The notes below the pieces were generated by a model that saw only the letters and a program-made list of their open reading frames with translations, was not told where the DNA came from and searched no databases. Of a stretch of DNA of 64,000 bases, positions 14,092-23,808 are shown one piece after another (position 1 is the first letter of the stretch; each line of letters begins with the position of its first letter). The position numbers and the translations under genes were made by a program. This stretch comes from an uncultured Prevotella sp. Lineage in GTDB: Bacteria > Bacteroidota > Bacteroidia > Bacteroidales > Bacteroidaceae. The stretch is taken from positions 1 to 64,000 of the forward strand of contig CALUGW010000015.1 in assembly GCA_944320305.1 (NCBI GenBank), read 5' to 3'.

Positions 14092-16554
14092 ATGAACATT
14101 TCATACAAATGGTTAAAAGAGTACGTTGACTTTGAACTCACCCCGCAAGAAGTGTGCGACGCGCTCACTTCCGTGGGTCTTGAGGTAGACTCGCTCGAGG
14201 AGGTTCAAACCATAAAAGGAGGGCTGAAAGGACTCTACGTAGGCAAGGTCCTGACGTGTGCCCCCCACCCCAATTCAGACCATCTTCATGTCACAACCGT
14301 GGATCTCGGACGCGAAGAGCCGTCGCAGATCGTCTGCGGGGCGCCCAATGTGGCCGCCGGCCAGAAAGTGATCGTGGCCGACATCGGCTGCACCCTCTAT
14401 GACGGCGACAAGGAGTTTGTCATCAAGAAGTCCAAGCTGCGCGGCGTTGACAGCTACGGAATGATTTGCGCCGAAGACGAAATCGGCGTAGGAACGAGCC
14501 ACGACGGCATCATCGTGCTGCCGGACAATGCCACAGTGGGAACTCCGGCGGCAGAATACTACAATCTGGAAAGCGACTGGCTCATAGAAATCGACATCAC
14601 GGCCAACCGCGCCGACGCGCTCTCGCACTGGGGAGTGGCGCGCGACCTGTACGCATGGCTCAAGTGCAACGGACACGCAACCGCGCTGCACCGCCCCGAC
14701 TGCTCGGCCTTTTCCGTCGACAACAATGACCTGCCAATAGACGTGGAAATTGTGAACACAGACGCATGCAAGCGCTACGCCTGCGTGAGCATAACCGGCT
14801 GCGATGTCAAGGAGAGTCCGGAGTGGCTGCAGAACAAGCTGAGAGTCATAGGCCTGCGCCCGATCAACAACATCGTAGACATCACCAATTATATAATGAT
14901 GGCCTACGGGCAGCCCATGCACTGCTTCGACGCCGACATGGTGACCGGCCGCAAGATCGTGGTGCGCACCCAGCCCGAGGGCACAAAGTTTGTGACACTC
15001 GACGGCACCGAGCACACACTGGGCACGCACGACCTGAGCATCTGCAACGCCGAGGAGCCGATGTGCATCGCAGGCGTGTTCGGAGGCAAGGGCAGCGGCA
15101 CATACGAGACGACAAGAAACGTTGTGCTTGAGAGCGCCTACTTCCACCCCACGTGGATCCGCAAAAGCGCAAGACGCCACGGCCTGAGCACAGACTCGTC
15201 GTTCCGCTTTGAGCGCGGCATAGACCCCGACGGAGTGATATACGCACTGAAGCAGGCTGCCATCCTGTGCAAGGAGCTTGCCGGCGGACACGTATCGATG
15301 GAAATAAAAGACGTGTATCCCTCACCTGTAAAGGGAGCCGAGGTCAGCCTGGCGTATGATTATGTTGACAGCCTCGTGGGGAAAAGAATCCCGCACGAGA
15401 CAGTCAGGAGCATCTGCGAGAGCCTCGAGATGAAGATTAACGGCGAAAGCGCCGAAGGGATAGAACTTACAGTGCCGGCCTACAGGGTTGACGTCAAGAG
15501 GCCGTGCGACGTGGTGGAGGACATCCTGCGCATCTACGGCTACAACAATGTGGAGATTCCGTCGCAGCTGAAAAGCTGTCTGGTGATAAAAGGCGAGGAG
15601 GACCACAAGCACAAGCTCGCAAACATCATCGGCGAACAGCTTGTCGGCGAGGGATTCAACGAAATACTGAACAACTCGCTGACCAAAGGGGCTTACTACG
15701 ACATGACGGAAGCATATCCCGCAGCCAACTGCGTGAGAATTTTCAATCCGCTCAGCACCGACCTGAACGTGATGAGGCAGACACTGCTGTTCGGCGGTCT
15801 GGAGTGCGTAGAGCACAACGCCAAGCGGAAAAGCCCCAATCTGAGGTTCTTCGAGTTTGGAAATGTCTATCGGTTCACCCCGGAGAAAAAGAACGCGGAA
15901 GACCCCATCCTGGCTTACAGAGAGCGCTACCACCTGGGCCTGTGGCTCACAGGCAAGCGCGTGGAAGGCAGTTGGGCCCACCCCGACGAGGACAGCAGCT
16001 ACTATGAGCTTGCCGCCTGCGTGAGAAACATTCTGAACAGGACTGGCGTAAATCCCGCAGCGGTGGTTTTCAACCACAGCACAAACGACATATTCTCAGA
16101 AGCGCTGACCATCGAGCTGCGCAACGGCAAGAAAATCGGCGAGATGGGAATCGTGGCCGGCAAACTCCTGAAAGCAATGGACATAGCCAAGCCTGTATAC
16201 TTCGCCGAGATTGACTGGACAGCCCTGATGGCGGCAATCAGCAAGAAGCAGGTACTGTTCTCTGAAATCAGCAAGTTCCCGGCGGTGAGCCGCGACCTTG
16301 CATTGCTGGTGGACAGCGGCGTGGAGTTCGCCGCAGTTGAGTCCGTCGCTCGCCAGTCTGAAAAGAAGCTCCTGAAAGATGTCGAGCTGTTTGACGTCTA
16401 TGAGGGCAAGAACCTGCCCGCCGGCAAGAAGAGCTACGCGGTGAACTTCAAGCTGCAGGACGAGACCAGGACCCTCAACGACAAGCAGATTGACGCGATA
16501 ATGTCTAAAATAATAACAAACTTAAAAAATAAACTTGGGGCCGAGCTCCGCTAA
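14092..16554 (+). CDS. pheT: Phenylalanine-tRNA ligase beta subunit
   Basis: PheT is the beta chain of the alpha2-beta2 enzyme that charges tRNA-Phe; it binds tRNA and edits mischarged tyrosine. At 820 aa it has the usual bacterial length and domain order: MNISYKWLKEYVDFELTPQEV at the start, an EMAP-II-like tRNA-binding domain near 40-155 (HPNSDHLHVTTVDLG), the B3/B4 editing region with FDADMVTGRKIVVR and RFERGIDPDG, B5, a catalytic-like core (VMRQTLLFGGLECVEHN), and a C-terminal ferredoxin-fold anticodon-binding domain (FPAVSRDLALLVD). The alpha subunit gene pheS is not in the window, so the two are unlinked here. It stands 11 bases before yebC. Confidence 0.97.
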   Translation: MNISYKWLKEYVDFELTPQEVCDALTSVGLEVDSLEEVQTIKGGLKGLYVGKVLTCAPHPNSDHLHVTTVDLGREEPSQIVCGAPNVAAGQKVIVADIGCTLYDGDKEFVIKKSKLRGVDSYGMICAEDEIGVGTSHDGIIVLPDNATVGTPAAEYYNLESDWLIEIDITANRADALSHWGVARDLYAWLKCNGHATALHRPDCSAFSVDNNDLPIDVEIVNTDACKRYACVSITGCDVKESPEWLQNKLRVIGLRPINNIVDITNYIMMAYGQPMHCFDADMVTGRKIVVRTQPEGTKFVTLDGTEHTLGTHDLSICNAEEPMCIAGVFGGKGSGTYETTRNVVLESAYFHPTWIRKSARRHGLSTDSSFRFERGIDPDGVIYALKQAAILCKELAGGHVSMEIKDVYPSPVKGAEVSLAYDYVDSLVGKRIPHETVRSICESLEMKINGESAEGIELTVPAYRVDVKRPCDVVEDILRIYGYNNVEIPSQLKSCLVIKGEEDHKHKLANIIGEQLVGEGFNEILNNSLTKGAYYDMTEAYPAANCVRIFNPLSTDLNVMRQTLLFGGLECVEHNAKRKSPNLRFFEFGNVYRFTPEKKNAEDPILAYRERYHLGLWLTGKRVEGSWAHPDEDSSYYELAACVRNILNRTGVNPAAVVFNHSTNDIFSEALTIELRNGKKIGEMGIVAGKLLKAMDIAKPVYFAEIDWTALMAAISKKQVLFSEISKFPAVSRDLALLVDSGVEFAAVESVARQSEKKLLKDVELFDVYEGKNLPAGKKSYAVNFKLQDETRTLNDKQIDAIMSKIITNLKNKLGAELR

Positions 16555-16565
16555 TTTTCAATCCA

Positions 16566-17294
16566 ATGGGAAGAGCATTTGAATATAGGAAAGCAACCAA
16601 ACTGAAGCGGTGGGGGCACATGGCCCGCACTTTCACCAAAATTGGAAAACAAATCGCCATCGCAGTAAAGGCCGGCGGGCCAGAACCTGAGAACAACCCG
16701 CACCTGCGCGCTATCATCCAGACGGCAAAGCGCGAGAATATGCCCAATGCAAACATAGAAAGAGCCATAAAGAACGCGCTGGGCAAAGACCAGAAAGACT
16801 TCAAGGAGGTGACATACGAAGGCTACGGCCCCCACGGAATAGCCATATTTGTTGACGCCGCGACAGACAACACAACCCGCACCGTGGCCAACGTTCGCGC
16901 TGTCTTCAACAAGTTCAGCGGCAACCTTGGCACTCAGGGGTCGCTCTCGTTCCTGTTTGACCACAAGTGCGTGTTCACATTCAAGAAGAAAGACGGACTC
17001 GACATGGACGAGCTTATTCTTGACTTCATCGACTTCGGAGTTGACGACGACTACGATTACGATGAAGAAGCCAACGAAATTACAATATACGGCGAGCCGA
17101 CAAGCTTCAGCGACATACAGAAGCACCTCGAGGGTCTGGGGCTTGAAGTCACGGGCGCGGAATTCACACGCATACCCAATGACCTCAAGGACGTGACGCC
17201 CGAACAGCGCGAGACCATCAACAAGATGGTGGACCTGCTCGAGGACGACGATGACGTGCAGAATGTCTACACCAACATGAAGCCGGAAGAGTAA
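16566..17294 (+). CDS. YebC/PmpR family protein
   Basis: YebC-family proteins act as DNA-binding regulators in some bacteria and, by more recent work on the family, can help translation of proline-rich sequences. The 242-aa protein begins with the conserved block MGRAFEYRKATKLKRWGHMA and continues with KIGKQIAIAVKAGGPEPENNPHLRA and the NIERAIKNALGK helix, then domains 2 and 3 with TDNTTRTVANVR and an acidic middle (DDDYDYDEEANE). Length and ends match the family. It follows pheT closely and probably shares its transcript. Its target here cannot be read from the sequence. Confidence 0.93.
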   Translation: MGRAFEYRKATKLKRWGHMARTFTKIGKQIAIAVKAGGPEPENNPHLRAIIQTAKRENMPNANIERAIKNALGKDQKDFKEVTYEGYGPHGIAIFVDAATDNTTRTVANVRAVFNKFSGNLGTQGSLSFLFDHKCVFTFKKKDGLDMDELILDFIDFGVDDDYDYDEEANEITIYGEPTSFSDIQKHLEGLGLEVTGAEFTRIPNDLKDVTPEQRETINKMVDLLEDDDDVQNVYTNMKPEE

Positions 17295-17318
17295 GTAAAT
17301 TCTCTTTAAGTTGTCTTA

Positions 17319-17370
17319 CAATAATGCAGAATCGAAGTGCCCCAACCGGCCTCCGTTCTGCATTATTGCT
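17319..17370 (+). terminator. Probable terminator-like hairpin after yebC
   Basis: A perfect 13-bp stem (17319-17331 with 17356-17368, CAATAATGCAGAA) has a 24-nt loop. The following T-run is weak, so it could also be an RNA-stabilising hairpin. Confidence 0.5.
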
Positions 17371-17413
17371 TTATGAATATCCGCATTCACTTGCTTATTA
17401 AAAAGAAATATTG

Positions 17414-17421
17414 TAACTTTG
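17414..17421 (+). promoter_or_regulatory. -7 box (TAACTTTG) for uvrA
   Basis: TAACTTTG matches TAnnTTTG and overlaps an upstream in-frame start at 17419. The gene start is therefore 17449. Confidence 0.75.
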
Positions 17422-17448
17422 CTATTCCAAAAGAACAGACCTTCGTGT

Positions 17449-20262
17449 ATGGACAACTTCATCGAAATCAAAGGAGCAAGAGTCAACAACCTGAAAAACG
17501 TTGACATAAAGATTCCACGCAACAAGTTCATCGCCATAGCCGGAGTCAGCGGCTCTGGCAAATCGTCTTTGGCATTCGACACCCTTTATGCTGAAGGCCA
17601 GAGGCGCTACGTTGAGAGTCTGTCCGCATACGCACGCCAATTCTTGGGAAGAATAAACAAGCCGGAATGCGACTACATCAAAGGCATACCGCCCGCCATT
17701 GCAATTGAGCAGAAAGTCATAAGCAGGAACCCGCGGTCAACGGTGGGCACGACAACCGAAATCTACGAATACCTGCGCCTGCTCTTCGCCCGCATCGGCC
17801 GCACTTACTCGCCGGTGAGCGGCAGCGAAGTGAAGAAGCACACAACGGAAGACATCATCAGGTGCGTGGAGGCTTTCGCGCCGGGAACAAAATTTGTGGT
17901 GATGGCGCCGTTCAGCCTGTCGCAAGACAGAGATGTGGAAAAGCAGCTGCGGGCATACGTGCTGCAAGGCTACGCCAGGATTTACTACAAAGGCGAGTTC
18001 TACAGAATCGAAGATTTCATGGCGGACAACGACCTGACGCAGGCTGACGCCAATGAAATATATCTTGTCATTGACCGCCTGTCTGTCGCCACAGACAAAG
18101 ACAGCATCGCCCGCCTTGTAGACTCGGCAGAAACAGCATTCTACGAGGGCAACGGCAACTGCCGCATCATGCTGCTGCCGTCAATGATAAGCTACGACTT
18201 CTCCGTAAGATTCGAGGCCGACGGAATGACGTTCGAAGAACCGTCGGACAACCTTTTCTCCTTCAATTCGCCCGTTGGAGCGTGTCCAGAGTGCCAAGGT
18301 TTCGGCAATGTGATAGGCATCGACGAAAAGCTCGTCATTCCGAACACGTCGCTCAGCGTGTATGACGGCTGCGTTGTGTGCTGGCACGGAGAGAAAATGA
18401 AAATGTGGCAGGACGAGTTCTGCCGCCGCGCGTCCACAGACAATTTCCCCATTTTCGAGCCGTACTACAGACTGACCAGAGAGCAGAAAGACCAGCTGTG
18501 GCACGGACTGCCAAGCGACACAGGCAAAGAGCCGCACGACAGGGTGTGCATAGACTCATTCTTCAACATGGTAAAGGAAAACCAGTACAAAATCCAATAC
18601 CGCGTGATGATGAGCCGCTACCGTGGCAAAACAGTCTGCCCGGTCTGCCACGGCACGAAACTGCGGAAAGAGGCAAACTACGTCAAGATCTGCGGACGCT
18701 GCATTTCTGACTTAGTGGAAATGCCCGTGGCGCGGCTTTACACCTGGTTTGAAAACCTTGAGCTTGACGAACACGACAGCAGAATAGGCCAGCGCCTGCT
18801 CACGGAAATCACCAACCGGTTGAAATTCCTGCTTGACGTGGGGCTGGGCTACCTGACACTGAACCGCGCTTCAAACACTCTCAGCGGAGGCGAGAGCCAG
18901 CGCATAAACCTCACAACGTCTCTGGGCAGCAGCCTCGTTGGCTCGCTGTACATCCTCGACGAGCCGAGCATTGGCCTGCACAGCCGCGACACAGACCGGC
19001 TGATACAAGTGCTGCGCCAACTGCAGGCACTCGGCAACACGGTGGTGGTGGTTGAGCATGACGAAGAGATTATACGCGCCGCAGACCACCTCATCGACGT
19101 TGGCCCCGACGCGGGACGGCTCGGGGGCAGAATCGTCTACGCCGGCAACCCGGCAAAGATAGACGAGAACGCGCTTACAAAATATCCGGAAAGCCATACA
19201 ATAAGATATCTGACCGGCACAGAAAGCATTCCACTGCCGCACGGACGGCGCAAATGGAACAGAAGCATAACCGTGAAAGGCGCGCGGATGAACAATCTGA
19301 AAGGAATCGACGTGACATTTCCGCTCAACGTCATGACTGTTGTGACCGGAGTCAGCGGATCCGGAAAATCATCGTTGGTAAAAGGAATTCTTTATCCGGC
19401 CATAAAGCGCCACATCGGCGAAGTGTGCGACGCCCCCGGAGACTATATCTCACTGGAAGGAGACACTGACAGCATCAGCCACATTGAGTTTGTCGACCAG
19501 AACCCGATTGGCAAGAGCACAAGGTCGAATCCGGCAACTTACGTCAAGGCATACGACGCCATCAGAGACCTGTTCGCCCAGCAGCCGCTCTCTGTCCAGA
19601 TGGGCTTCACGCCTCAATATTTCTCGTTCAACGCTGAAGGCGGCCGCTGCGAGGAATGCAAAGGGGCGGGAGTGATAACCGTCGAGATGCAGTTCATGGC
19701 CGACATCGTGCTCGAATGCGAAAGCTGCCACGGCCACAGGTTCAAACAAGAAATCCTTGACGTGAGATATGAAGGCAAAAACATTGATGACGTGCTGAAC
19801 ATGACTGTAAGTGAGGCCATCGAATTTTTCGGCACACACAAGCAGACACAAATTGTGAAACGGCTGAAACCGCTCGCCGACGTGGGGCTGGGATACATAC
19901 AGCTCGGGCAAAACTCCTCAACGCTTTCCGGCGGCGAGAATCAAAGAGTAAAGCTGGCATATTTCATCGGACAGGAAAAACAGGAGCCAACAATATTCAT
20001 CTTTGACGAGCCCACAACCGGCCTGCATTTCCACGACATAAAAAGGCTGCTCGAAGCCTTTGACTCTCTGATTGCACGTGGACATACCATCCTGATCATC
20101 GAACACAATCTGGATGTGATAAAATGTGCGGATCACGTGATAGACATGGGACCCGACGGAGGCGACGGAGGCGGCAATCTGGTTGTTGCAGGCACGCCTG
20201 AAATGGTCAGCGGATGCAAACAAAGCGTAACCGGCAAGTATTTGAAAGAAAAACTTTACTGA
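17449..20262 (+). CDS. uvrA: Excinuclease ABC subunit A
   Basis: UvrA finds DNA damage as a dimer and loads UvrB in nucleotide excision repair. The 937-aa protein has two ABC ATPase halves: Walker A GVSGSGKSS at 32-40 and again GVSGSGKSS in the second half, and signatures LSGGESQR and LSGGENQR. The C-terminal zinc module is normal (Cys734, 737, 757, 760). The first zinc module is not: CPEC at 279/282 is present, but the preceding CxxC is replaced by RFEADG. A separate quartet, CPVC (397/400) plus CGRC (415/418), lies later in the first half, where I would expect only the first pair. Length is normal for UvrA. Start 17449 is set by the promoter box. Confidence 0.96.
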   Translation: MDNFIEIKGARVNNLKNVDIKIPRNKFIAIAGVSGSGKSSLAFDTLYAEGQRRYVESLSAYARQFLGRINKPECDYIKGIPPAIAIEQKVISRNPRSTVGTTTEIYEYLRLLFARIGRTYSPVSGSEVKKHTTEDIIRCVEAFAPGTKFVVMAPFSLSQDRDVEKQLRAYVLQGYARIYYKGEFYRIEDFMADNDLTQADANEIYLVIDRLSVATDKDSIARLVDSAETAFYEGNGNCRIMLLPSMISYDFSVRFEADGMTFEEPSDNLFSFNSPVGACPECQGFGNVIGIDEKLVIPNTSLSVYDGCVVCWHGEKMKMWQDEFCRRASTDNFPIFEPYYRLTREQKDQLWHGLPSDTGKEPHDRVCIDSFFNMVKENQYKIQYRVMMSRYRGKTVCPVCHGTKLRKEANYVKICGRCISDLVEMPVARLYTWFENLELDEHDSRIGQRLLTEITNRLKFLLDVGLGYLTLNRASNTLSGGESQRINLTTSLGSSLVGSLYILDEPSIGLHSRDTDRLIQVLRQLQALGNTVVVVEHDEEIIRAADHLIDVGPDAGRLGGRIVYAGNPAKIDENALTKYPESHTIRYLTGTESIPLPHGRRKWNRSITVKGARMNNLKGIDVTFPLNVMTVVTGVSGSGKSSLVKGILYPAIKRHIGEVCDAPGDYISLEGDTDSISHIEFVDQNPIGKSTRSNPATYVKAYDAIRDLFAQQPLSVQMGFTPQYFSFNAEGGRCEECKGAGVITVEMQFMADIVLECESCHGHRFKQEILDVRYEGKNIDDVLNMTVSEAIEFFGTHKQTQIVKRLKPLADVGLGYIQLGQNSSTLSGGENQRVKLAYFIGQEKQEPTIFIFDEPTTGLHFHDIKRLLEAFDSLIARGHTILIIEHNLDVIKCADHVIDMGPDGGDGGGNLVVAGTPEMVSGCKQSVTGKYLKEKLY

Positions 20263-20289
20263 AAATTTTGCAGGAACGGAAAAAAACAC

Positions 20290-20297
20290 TACCTTTG
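20290..20297 (+). promoter_or_regulatory. -7 box (TACCTTTG) of the tRNA-Thr/tRNA-Gly unit
   Basis: TACCTTTG lies 30 bases before tRNA-Thr and matches TAnnTTTG. Confidence 0.7.
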
Positions 20298-20327
20298 CAC
20301 CCGCAAAGCAAAATTCAAACGAATCAA

Positions 20328-20400
20328 GCCGACATGGCTCAGTTGGTAGAGCAATTCATTCGTAATGAATAGGTCCCCGGTTCGAGTCCGGGTGTCGGCT
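20328..20400 (+). tRNA. tRNA-Thr (anticodon CGT)
   Basis: A 73-nt cloverleaf folds: acceptor GCCGACA/TGTCGGC, D arm GCTC/GAGC, anticodon stem ATTCA/TGAAT with loop TTCGTAA (anticodon CGT, reading ACG), and T arm CCCGG/CCGGG. CCA is not encoded. Confidence 0.95.
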
Positions 20401-20429
20401 CATTCTTTAAACAAAATCTTCAACTTATT

Positions 20430-20502
20430 GCGGCAATAGCTCAGTTGGTAGAGCATTGGCTTCCCAAGCCGAGGGTCGCGAGTTCGAGTCTCGTTTGCCG
20501 CT
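20430..20502 (+). tRNA. tRNA-Gly (anticodon CCC)
   Basis: A 73-nt cloverleaf folds: acceptor GCGGCAA/TTGCCGC, anticodon stem TTGGC/GCCGA with loop TTCCCAA (anticodon CCC, reading GGG), and T arm GCGAG/CTCGT. It is co-transcribed with tRNA-Thr, 29 bases upstream. Confidence 0.95.
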
Positions 20503-20884
20503 CAACAAGAAAAACACTGACAAACAAGCACTTGCGTAAAAGGCGTTCCCATTGACCGCCTCTTTCTTTCCGCTTTCGAGACAAGCAACAGAATATTTGG
20601 GAACATTAGGAGCTTGTCAGCAGAGAAATCGGTAATCTAATCGGAAATAAAAACGAAGCACAACGTCACGACCATGAAAGCCAAAGGATTAAGGCAAAAA
20701 TATAAAACGCTCCAGAATATTCCAGAACACAAGTCGTACGTATTATTTTGGAATCAATACCCACAAATTCATAACATATTGATATTTTTAAGCAATTATC
20801 GGCCACATTCAAGGCTATTATAAATTATTTTTAGTAACTTTGCCAAATGATTGGTATTTGGAATACAAACGATTTGACAAGAAG
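20503..20884. other. 382-base gap downstream of tRNA-Gly
   Basis: This is AT-rich sequence with no convincing gene. Its right end holds the purU promoter box at 20835. A weak AGGCG/CGCCT stem followed by a T-rich stretch near 20540-20570 could end the tRNA transcript. No integrase or att-like duplication of the tRNA end was seen. Confidence 0.5.
20835..20842 (+). promoter_or_regulatory. -7 box (TAACTTTG) of the purU-his operon
   Basis: TAACTTTG overlaps an upstream in-frame start codon at 20840, which rules out that start and supports 20885. Confidence 0.75.
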
Positions 20885-21748
20885 ATGAAACCAACAGCCA
20901 TATTGCTCTTGCATTGCCCCGACCAGCCGGGCATAATCACCGAACTGACAAAGTTCATAACAGACAACCAAGGCAACATTGTTTACCTGGACCAATATGT
21001 CGACAGGTTGGACGGTGTGTTTTTCATGCGGATTGAGTGGGAACTGACGTCTTTTCTCATACCGCGCGACAAAATAAAAGAATACATCGACACCCTGTAT
21101 TCCCGCCGGTACAACATGAGCTGCAACCTCTATTTCAACGAGGTGCGCCCGAGAATGGCCATCTTCGTGAGCAAAATGAGCCACTGCCTGTATGACTTAC
21201 TGGCAAGATACAACGCCGGAGAGTGGAGCGTGGACATACCCTGCATCATAAGCAACCACGAGAACCTTAGATATGTGGCCGAACAGTTTGACATTCCATA
21301 CTATGTCTGGAAGATAAACAAGGACCACTCGAACAAGGCTGAGGTGGAACAGGCGGAAATAGAACTGCTGAAAAAGGAAAAGGTGACATTCATCGTGCTG
21401 GCACGCTATATGCAGATTATCAGTGAGAAACTGATAAACGAGTATCCAAACCACATCATAAACATCCACCACTCGTTCCTGCCGGCATTTATCGGCGCGA
21501 AGCCTTATCACCAAGCATGGGAGCGCGGAGTGAAAATCATCGGCGCGACCAGTCATTACGTTACTTCCGATCTGGACGCTGGGCCGATTATAGAGCAGGA
21601 TGTCGTGAGAATCACGCACAAGGACACCCCCGAGAGCCTTGTCCTCAAAGGACGCGACCTGGAGAAAATCGTGCTCTCAAGGGCAGTGACCAAGCACATT
21701 GAGCGCAAGGTGCTCACATACAAGAACAAAACCATCATCTTCAGCTAA
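20885..21748 (+). CDS. purU: Formyltetrahydrofolate deformylase
   Basis: PurU hydrolyses 10-formyl-THF to THF and formate, balancing the one-carbon pool and supplying formate for purine synthesis. The 287-aa protein has an N-terminal ACT domain (residues 5-80, LLLHCPDQPGIITELTKFI) and a formyltransferase-like hydrolase domain with the catalytic Asn-His-Asp pattern: NIHHSFLPAFIGAKPYHQA and HYVTSDLDAGPIIEQD. The ATG at 20840 lies in the promoter, and starting at 20885 gives the normal family length. The stop overlaps the hisH ATG by one base, making purU the first gene of a histidine operon. Confidence 0.95.
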   Translation: MKPTAILLLHCPDQPGIITELTKFITDNQGNIVYLDQYVDRLDGVFFMRIEWELTSFLIPRDKIKEYIDTLYSRRYNMSCNLYFNEVRPRMAIFVSKMSHCLYDLLARYNAGEWSVDIPCIISNHENLRYVAEQFDIPYYVWKINKDHSNKAEVEQAEIELLKKEKVTFIVLARYMQIISEKLINEYPNHIINIHHSFLPAFIGAKPYHQAWERGVKIIGATSHYVTSDLDAGPIIEQDVVRITHKDTPESLVLKGRDLEKIVLSRAVTKHIERKVLTYKNKTIIFS

Positions 21749-22341
21749 TGCAAGTTGCAATTGTAAAATACAACGCAGGCAACGTGCGCTCTGTGGTGAA
21801 CGCCCTGCAGCGGGTGGGCATAAGCCCCTGCGTGACAGACTCGCCTGAAGAACTGAGAGCCGCCGACCGCGTGATATTTCCAGGCCAAGGTGAGGCACGC
21901 AGCACAATGGAATATCTCAAAGCACACGGTCTGGACAATGTCATAAAAAGCCTGCGCCAGCCGGTGCTGGGCATCTGCATCGGCCAGCAGTTGCTTTGCC
22001 GCAGCTCCGAGGAGGGCGGCGGAACGGTCTGCCTGGGAATCTTCGACGCAGATGTAAAACTGTTCAAACCAGAAAGACATGACGACAAAGTGCCTGCCAT
22101 TGGCTGGAATGCCATCAGAGACCTGAAGTCGCCACTGTTCAACGGAATCAAAGATGCAGATTTTGTATATTTCGTCCACAGCTATTATGTGCCGGTGTGC
22201 GGCGAGACAATCGCCACAACACATCACATTACCACTTACAGCGCAGCACTGCACAAAGACAACTTCTATGCCACACAATTCCATCCGGAAAAAAGCGGTG
22301 ACATAGGAGAGACAATCCTTAAAAACTTCCTCAGCATATGA
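21748..22341 (+). CDS. hisH: Imidazole glycerol phosphate synthase, glutaminase subunit
   Basis: HisH releases ammonia from glutamine for HisF, which forms imidazole glycerol phosphate and AICAR. The 197-aa class I amidotransferase has the nucleophile Cys77 in GICIGQQLL and the His/Glu pair in QFHPEKSGDIG near the end. The N-terminus MQVAIVKYNAGNVRSV fits the family. It overlaps purU by one base and hisA by four (ATGA), so coupled translation is likely. Confidence 0.96.
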   Translation: MQVAIVKYNAGNVRSVVNALQRVGISPCVTDSPEELRAADRVIFPGQGEARSTMEYLKAHGLDNVIKSLRQPVLGICIGQQLLCRSSEEGGGTVCLGIFDADVKLFKPERHDDKVPAIGWNAIRDLKSPLFNGIKDADFVYFVHSYYVPVCGETIATTHHITTYSAALHKDNFYATQFHPEKSGDIGETILKNFLSI

Positions 22342-23063
22342 TCGAGCTTATACCGGCAATAGACATTATCGGGGGCAAATGCGTGAGGCTGACAAAAGGG
22401 GACTATGCAAGCCAAACGACATACAGCCGGAATCCGGCCGATCTCGCCATGGAGTTTGAGAAAATCGGCTACAGGCGCCTGCACATCGTTGATCTGGATG
22501 GCGCAAAATCGAAACATATCACTAACGCCGCGACACTGAAATCCATAACGTCGGCAACAAAACTTACTGTCGATTTCGGCGGAGGACTGAAAACAGAAAA
22601 AGACATCAAATGCGCCTTTGACAACGGTGCCGCAATGGTGACCATCGGCTCCGTTGCCGTCTCGTCGCCAGATATGTGTCTGGAATGGATCAAGAAATAT
22701 GGCGCGGACAGAATAATACTCGGAGCCGACACAAGAAACGGGAAAATCTCAATAAACGGCTGGACGCAAGACTCCGGGGCTGACCTCTTCGAGTTTCTTG
22801 ACTTCTATGTAAGACACGGCATACACAACGTTCTCTGCACCGAAATATCAAAAGACGGAATGCTCTGCGGCCCCGCCACAGACCTCTACAAACGAATAAT
22901 GCAGGCCTACCCCACCCTGCACCTCATCGCAAGCGGCGGCGTGTCGAATGCCGAGGACATCTATGAGCTTGACCGCGAGGGGATACCCGCCGTGGTGTTC
23001 GGGAAAGCCATTTATGAGGGGAAAATAAATATGAAAGAGTTATGGGACTGGCAAAACGAATAA
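22338..23063 (+). CDS. hisA: ProFAR isomerase (HisA)
   Basis: HisA carries out the Amadori rearrangement of ProFAR to PRFAR in histidine synthesis. The 241-aa TIM barrel begins [22 protein letters not shown], with the catalytic Asp near residue 8, has the phosphate-binding motifs [11 protein letters not shown] and [12 protein letters not shown], and the second catalytic Asp is expected in LGADTRNGK. It lies between hisH (4-base overlap) and hisF (22-base overlap). Confidence 0.96.
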   Translation: MIELIPAIDIIGGKCVRLTKGDYASQTTYSRNPADLAMEFEKIGYRRLHIVDLDGAKSKHITNAATLKSITSATKLTVDFGGGLKTEKDIKCAFDNGAAMVTIGSVAVSSPDMCLEWIKKYGADRIILGADTRNGKISINGWTQDSGADLFEFLDFYVRHGIHNVLCTEISKDGMLCGPATDLYKRIMQAYPTLHLIASGGVSNAEDIYELDREGIPAVVFGKAIYEGKINMKELWDWQNE

Positions 23064-23800
23064 TTCCATGCCTTGATGTCAAAGACGGCAAGACTGTCAA
23101 AGGCACAAACTTTGTAAACCTGCGCAGCGCCGGCGACCCGGTAGAGATGGGGAAAGCATACAGCAGCGCCGGCGCAGACGAGCTTGTATATCTTGACATA
23201 ACTGCCAGCCACGAAGGGCGCAAGACATTTACGGAAATTGTCTCGCGCATTGCCCGCGAAATAAACATTCCGTTCACCGTGGGCGGAGGCATCAACGAAC
23301 TGGCTGACGTGGAAAGGCTACTTTACGCCGGTGCTGACAAAGTGAGCGTCAACAGCGCGGCAATAAGACGACCGCAGCTCATCGACGAGATAGCAAAGAG
23401 ATTCGGAAGCCAAGTGTGTGTCTGCGCCATCGACGCACGCCATGAGGACGGCGACTGGTACTGCTATCTCAACGGCGGTCGCAAGCGCACCAGCCACAGG
23501 CTCCTGGAATGGGCAAAAGAGGCTGAAGACCGCGGCGCCGGCGAGATTCTCTTCACAAGCATGAACCATGACGGCGTGAAAGACGGCTACGCCAACGACA
23601 TTCTTGCGAGATTGGCAGACAGCCTGTCAATCTCAATCATTGCCAGCGGCGGTGCCGGAAAGATGGAGCATTTCCGCGACGCTTTCCTTATCGGCCATGC
23701 CGACGCGGCATTGGCCGCAAGCGTATTTCATTTCGGAGAAATAAAAATTTCCGAACTGAAAGATTATCTGAAAAAAAACAACATTAACGTAAGAATTTAA
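23042..23800 (+). CDS. hisF: Imidazole glycerol phosphate synthase, cyclase subunit
   Basis: HisF joins ammonia to PRFAR and splits it into imidazole glycerol phosphate and AICAR. The 252-aa TIM barrel has both catalytic aspartates in context ([10 protein letters not shown] near the start, and [12 protein letters not shown] near residue 130), plus [13 protein letters not shown] and [13 protein letters not shown]. Starting at 23042 gives [13 protein letters not shown], aligned with the family N-terminus, and overlaps hisA by 22 bases. Confidence 0.96.
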   Translation: MGLAKRIIPCLDVKDGKTVKGTNFVNLRSAGDPVEMGKAYSSAGADELVYLDITASHEGRKTFTEIVSRIAREINIPFTVGGGINELADVERLLYAGADKVSVNSAAIRRPQLIDEIAKRFGSQVCVCAIDARHEDGDWYCYLNGGRKRTSHRLLEWAKEAEDRGAGEILFTSMNHDGVKDGYANDILARLADSLSISIIASGGAGKMEHFRDAFLIGHADAALAASVFHFGEIKISELKDYLKKNNINVRI

Positions 23801-23808
23801 ACACTGAA

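Noticed and set aside
20503..20834. Integrated element at the tRNA-Thr/tRNA-Gly genes
   Set aside because: There is no integrase, no duplicated tRNA 3' end and no foreign gene before purU.
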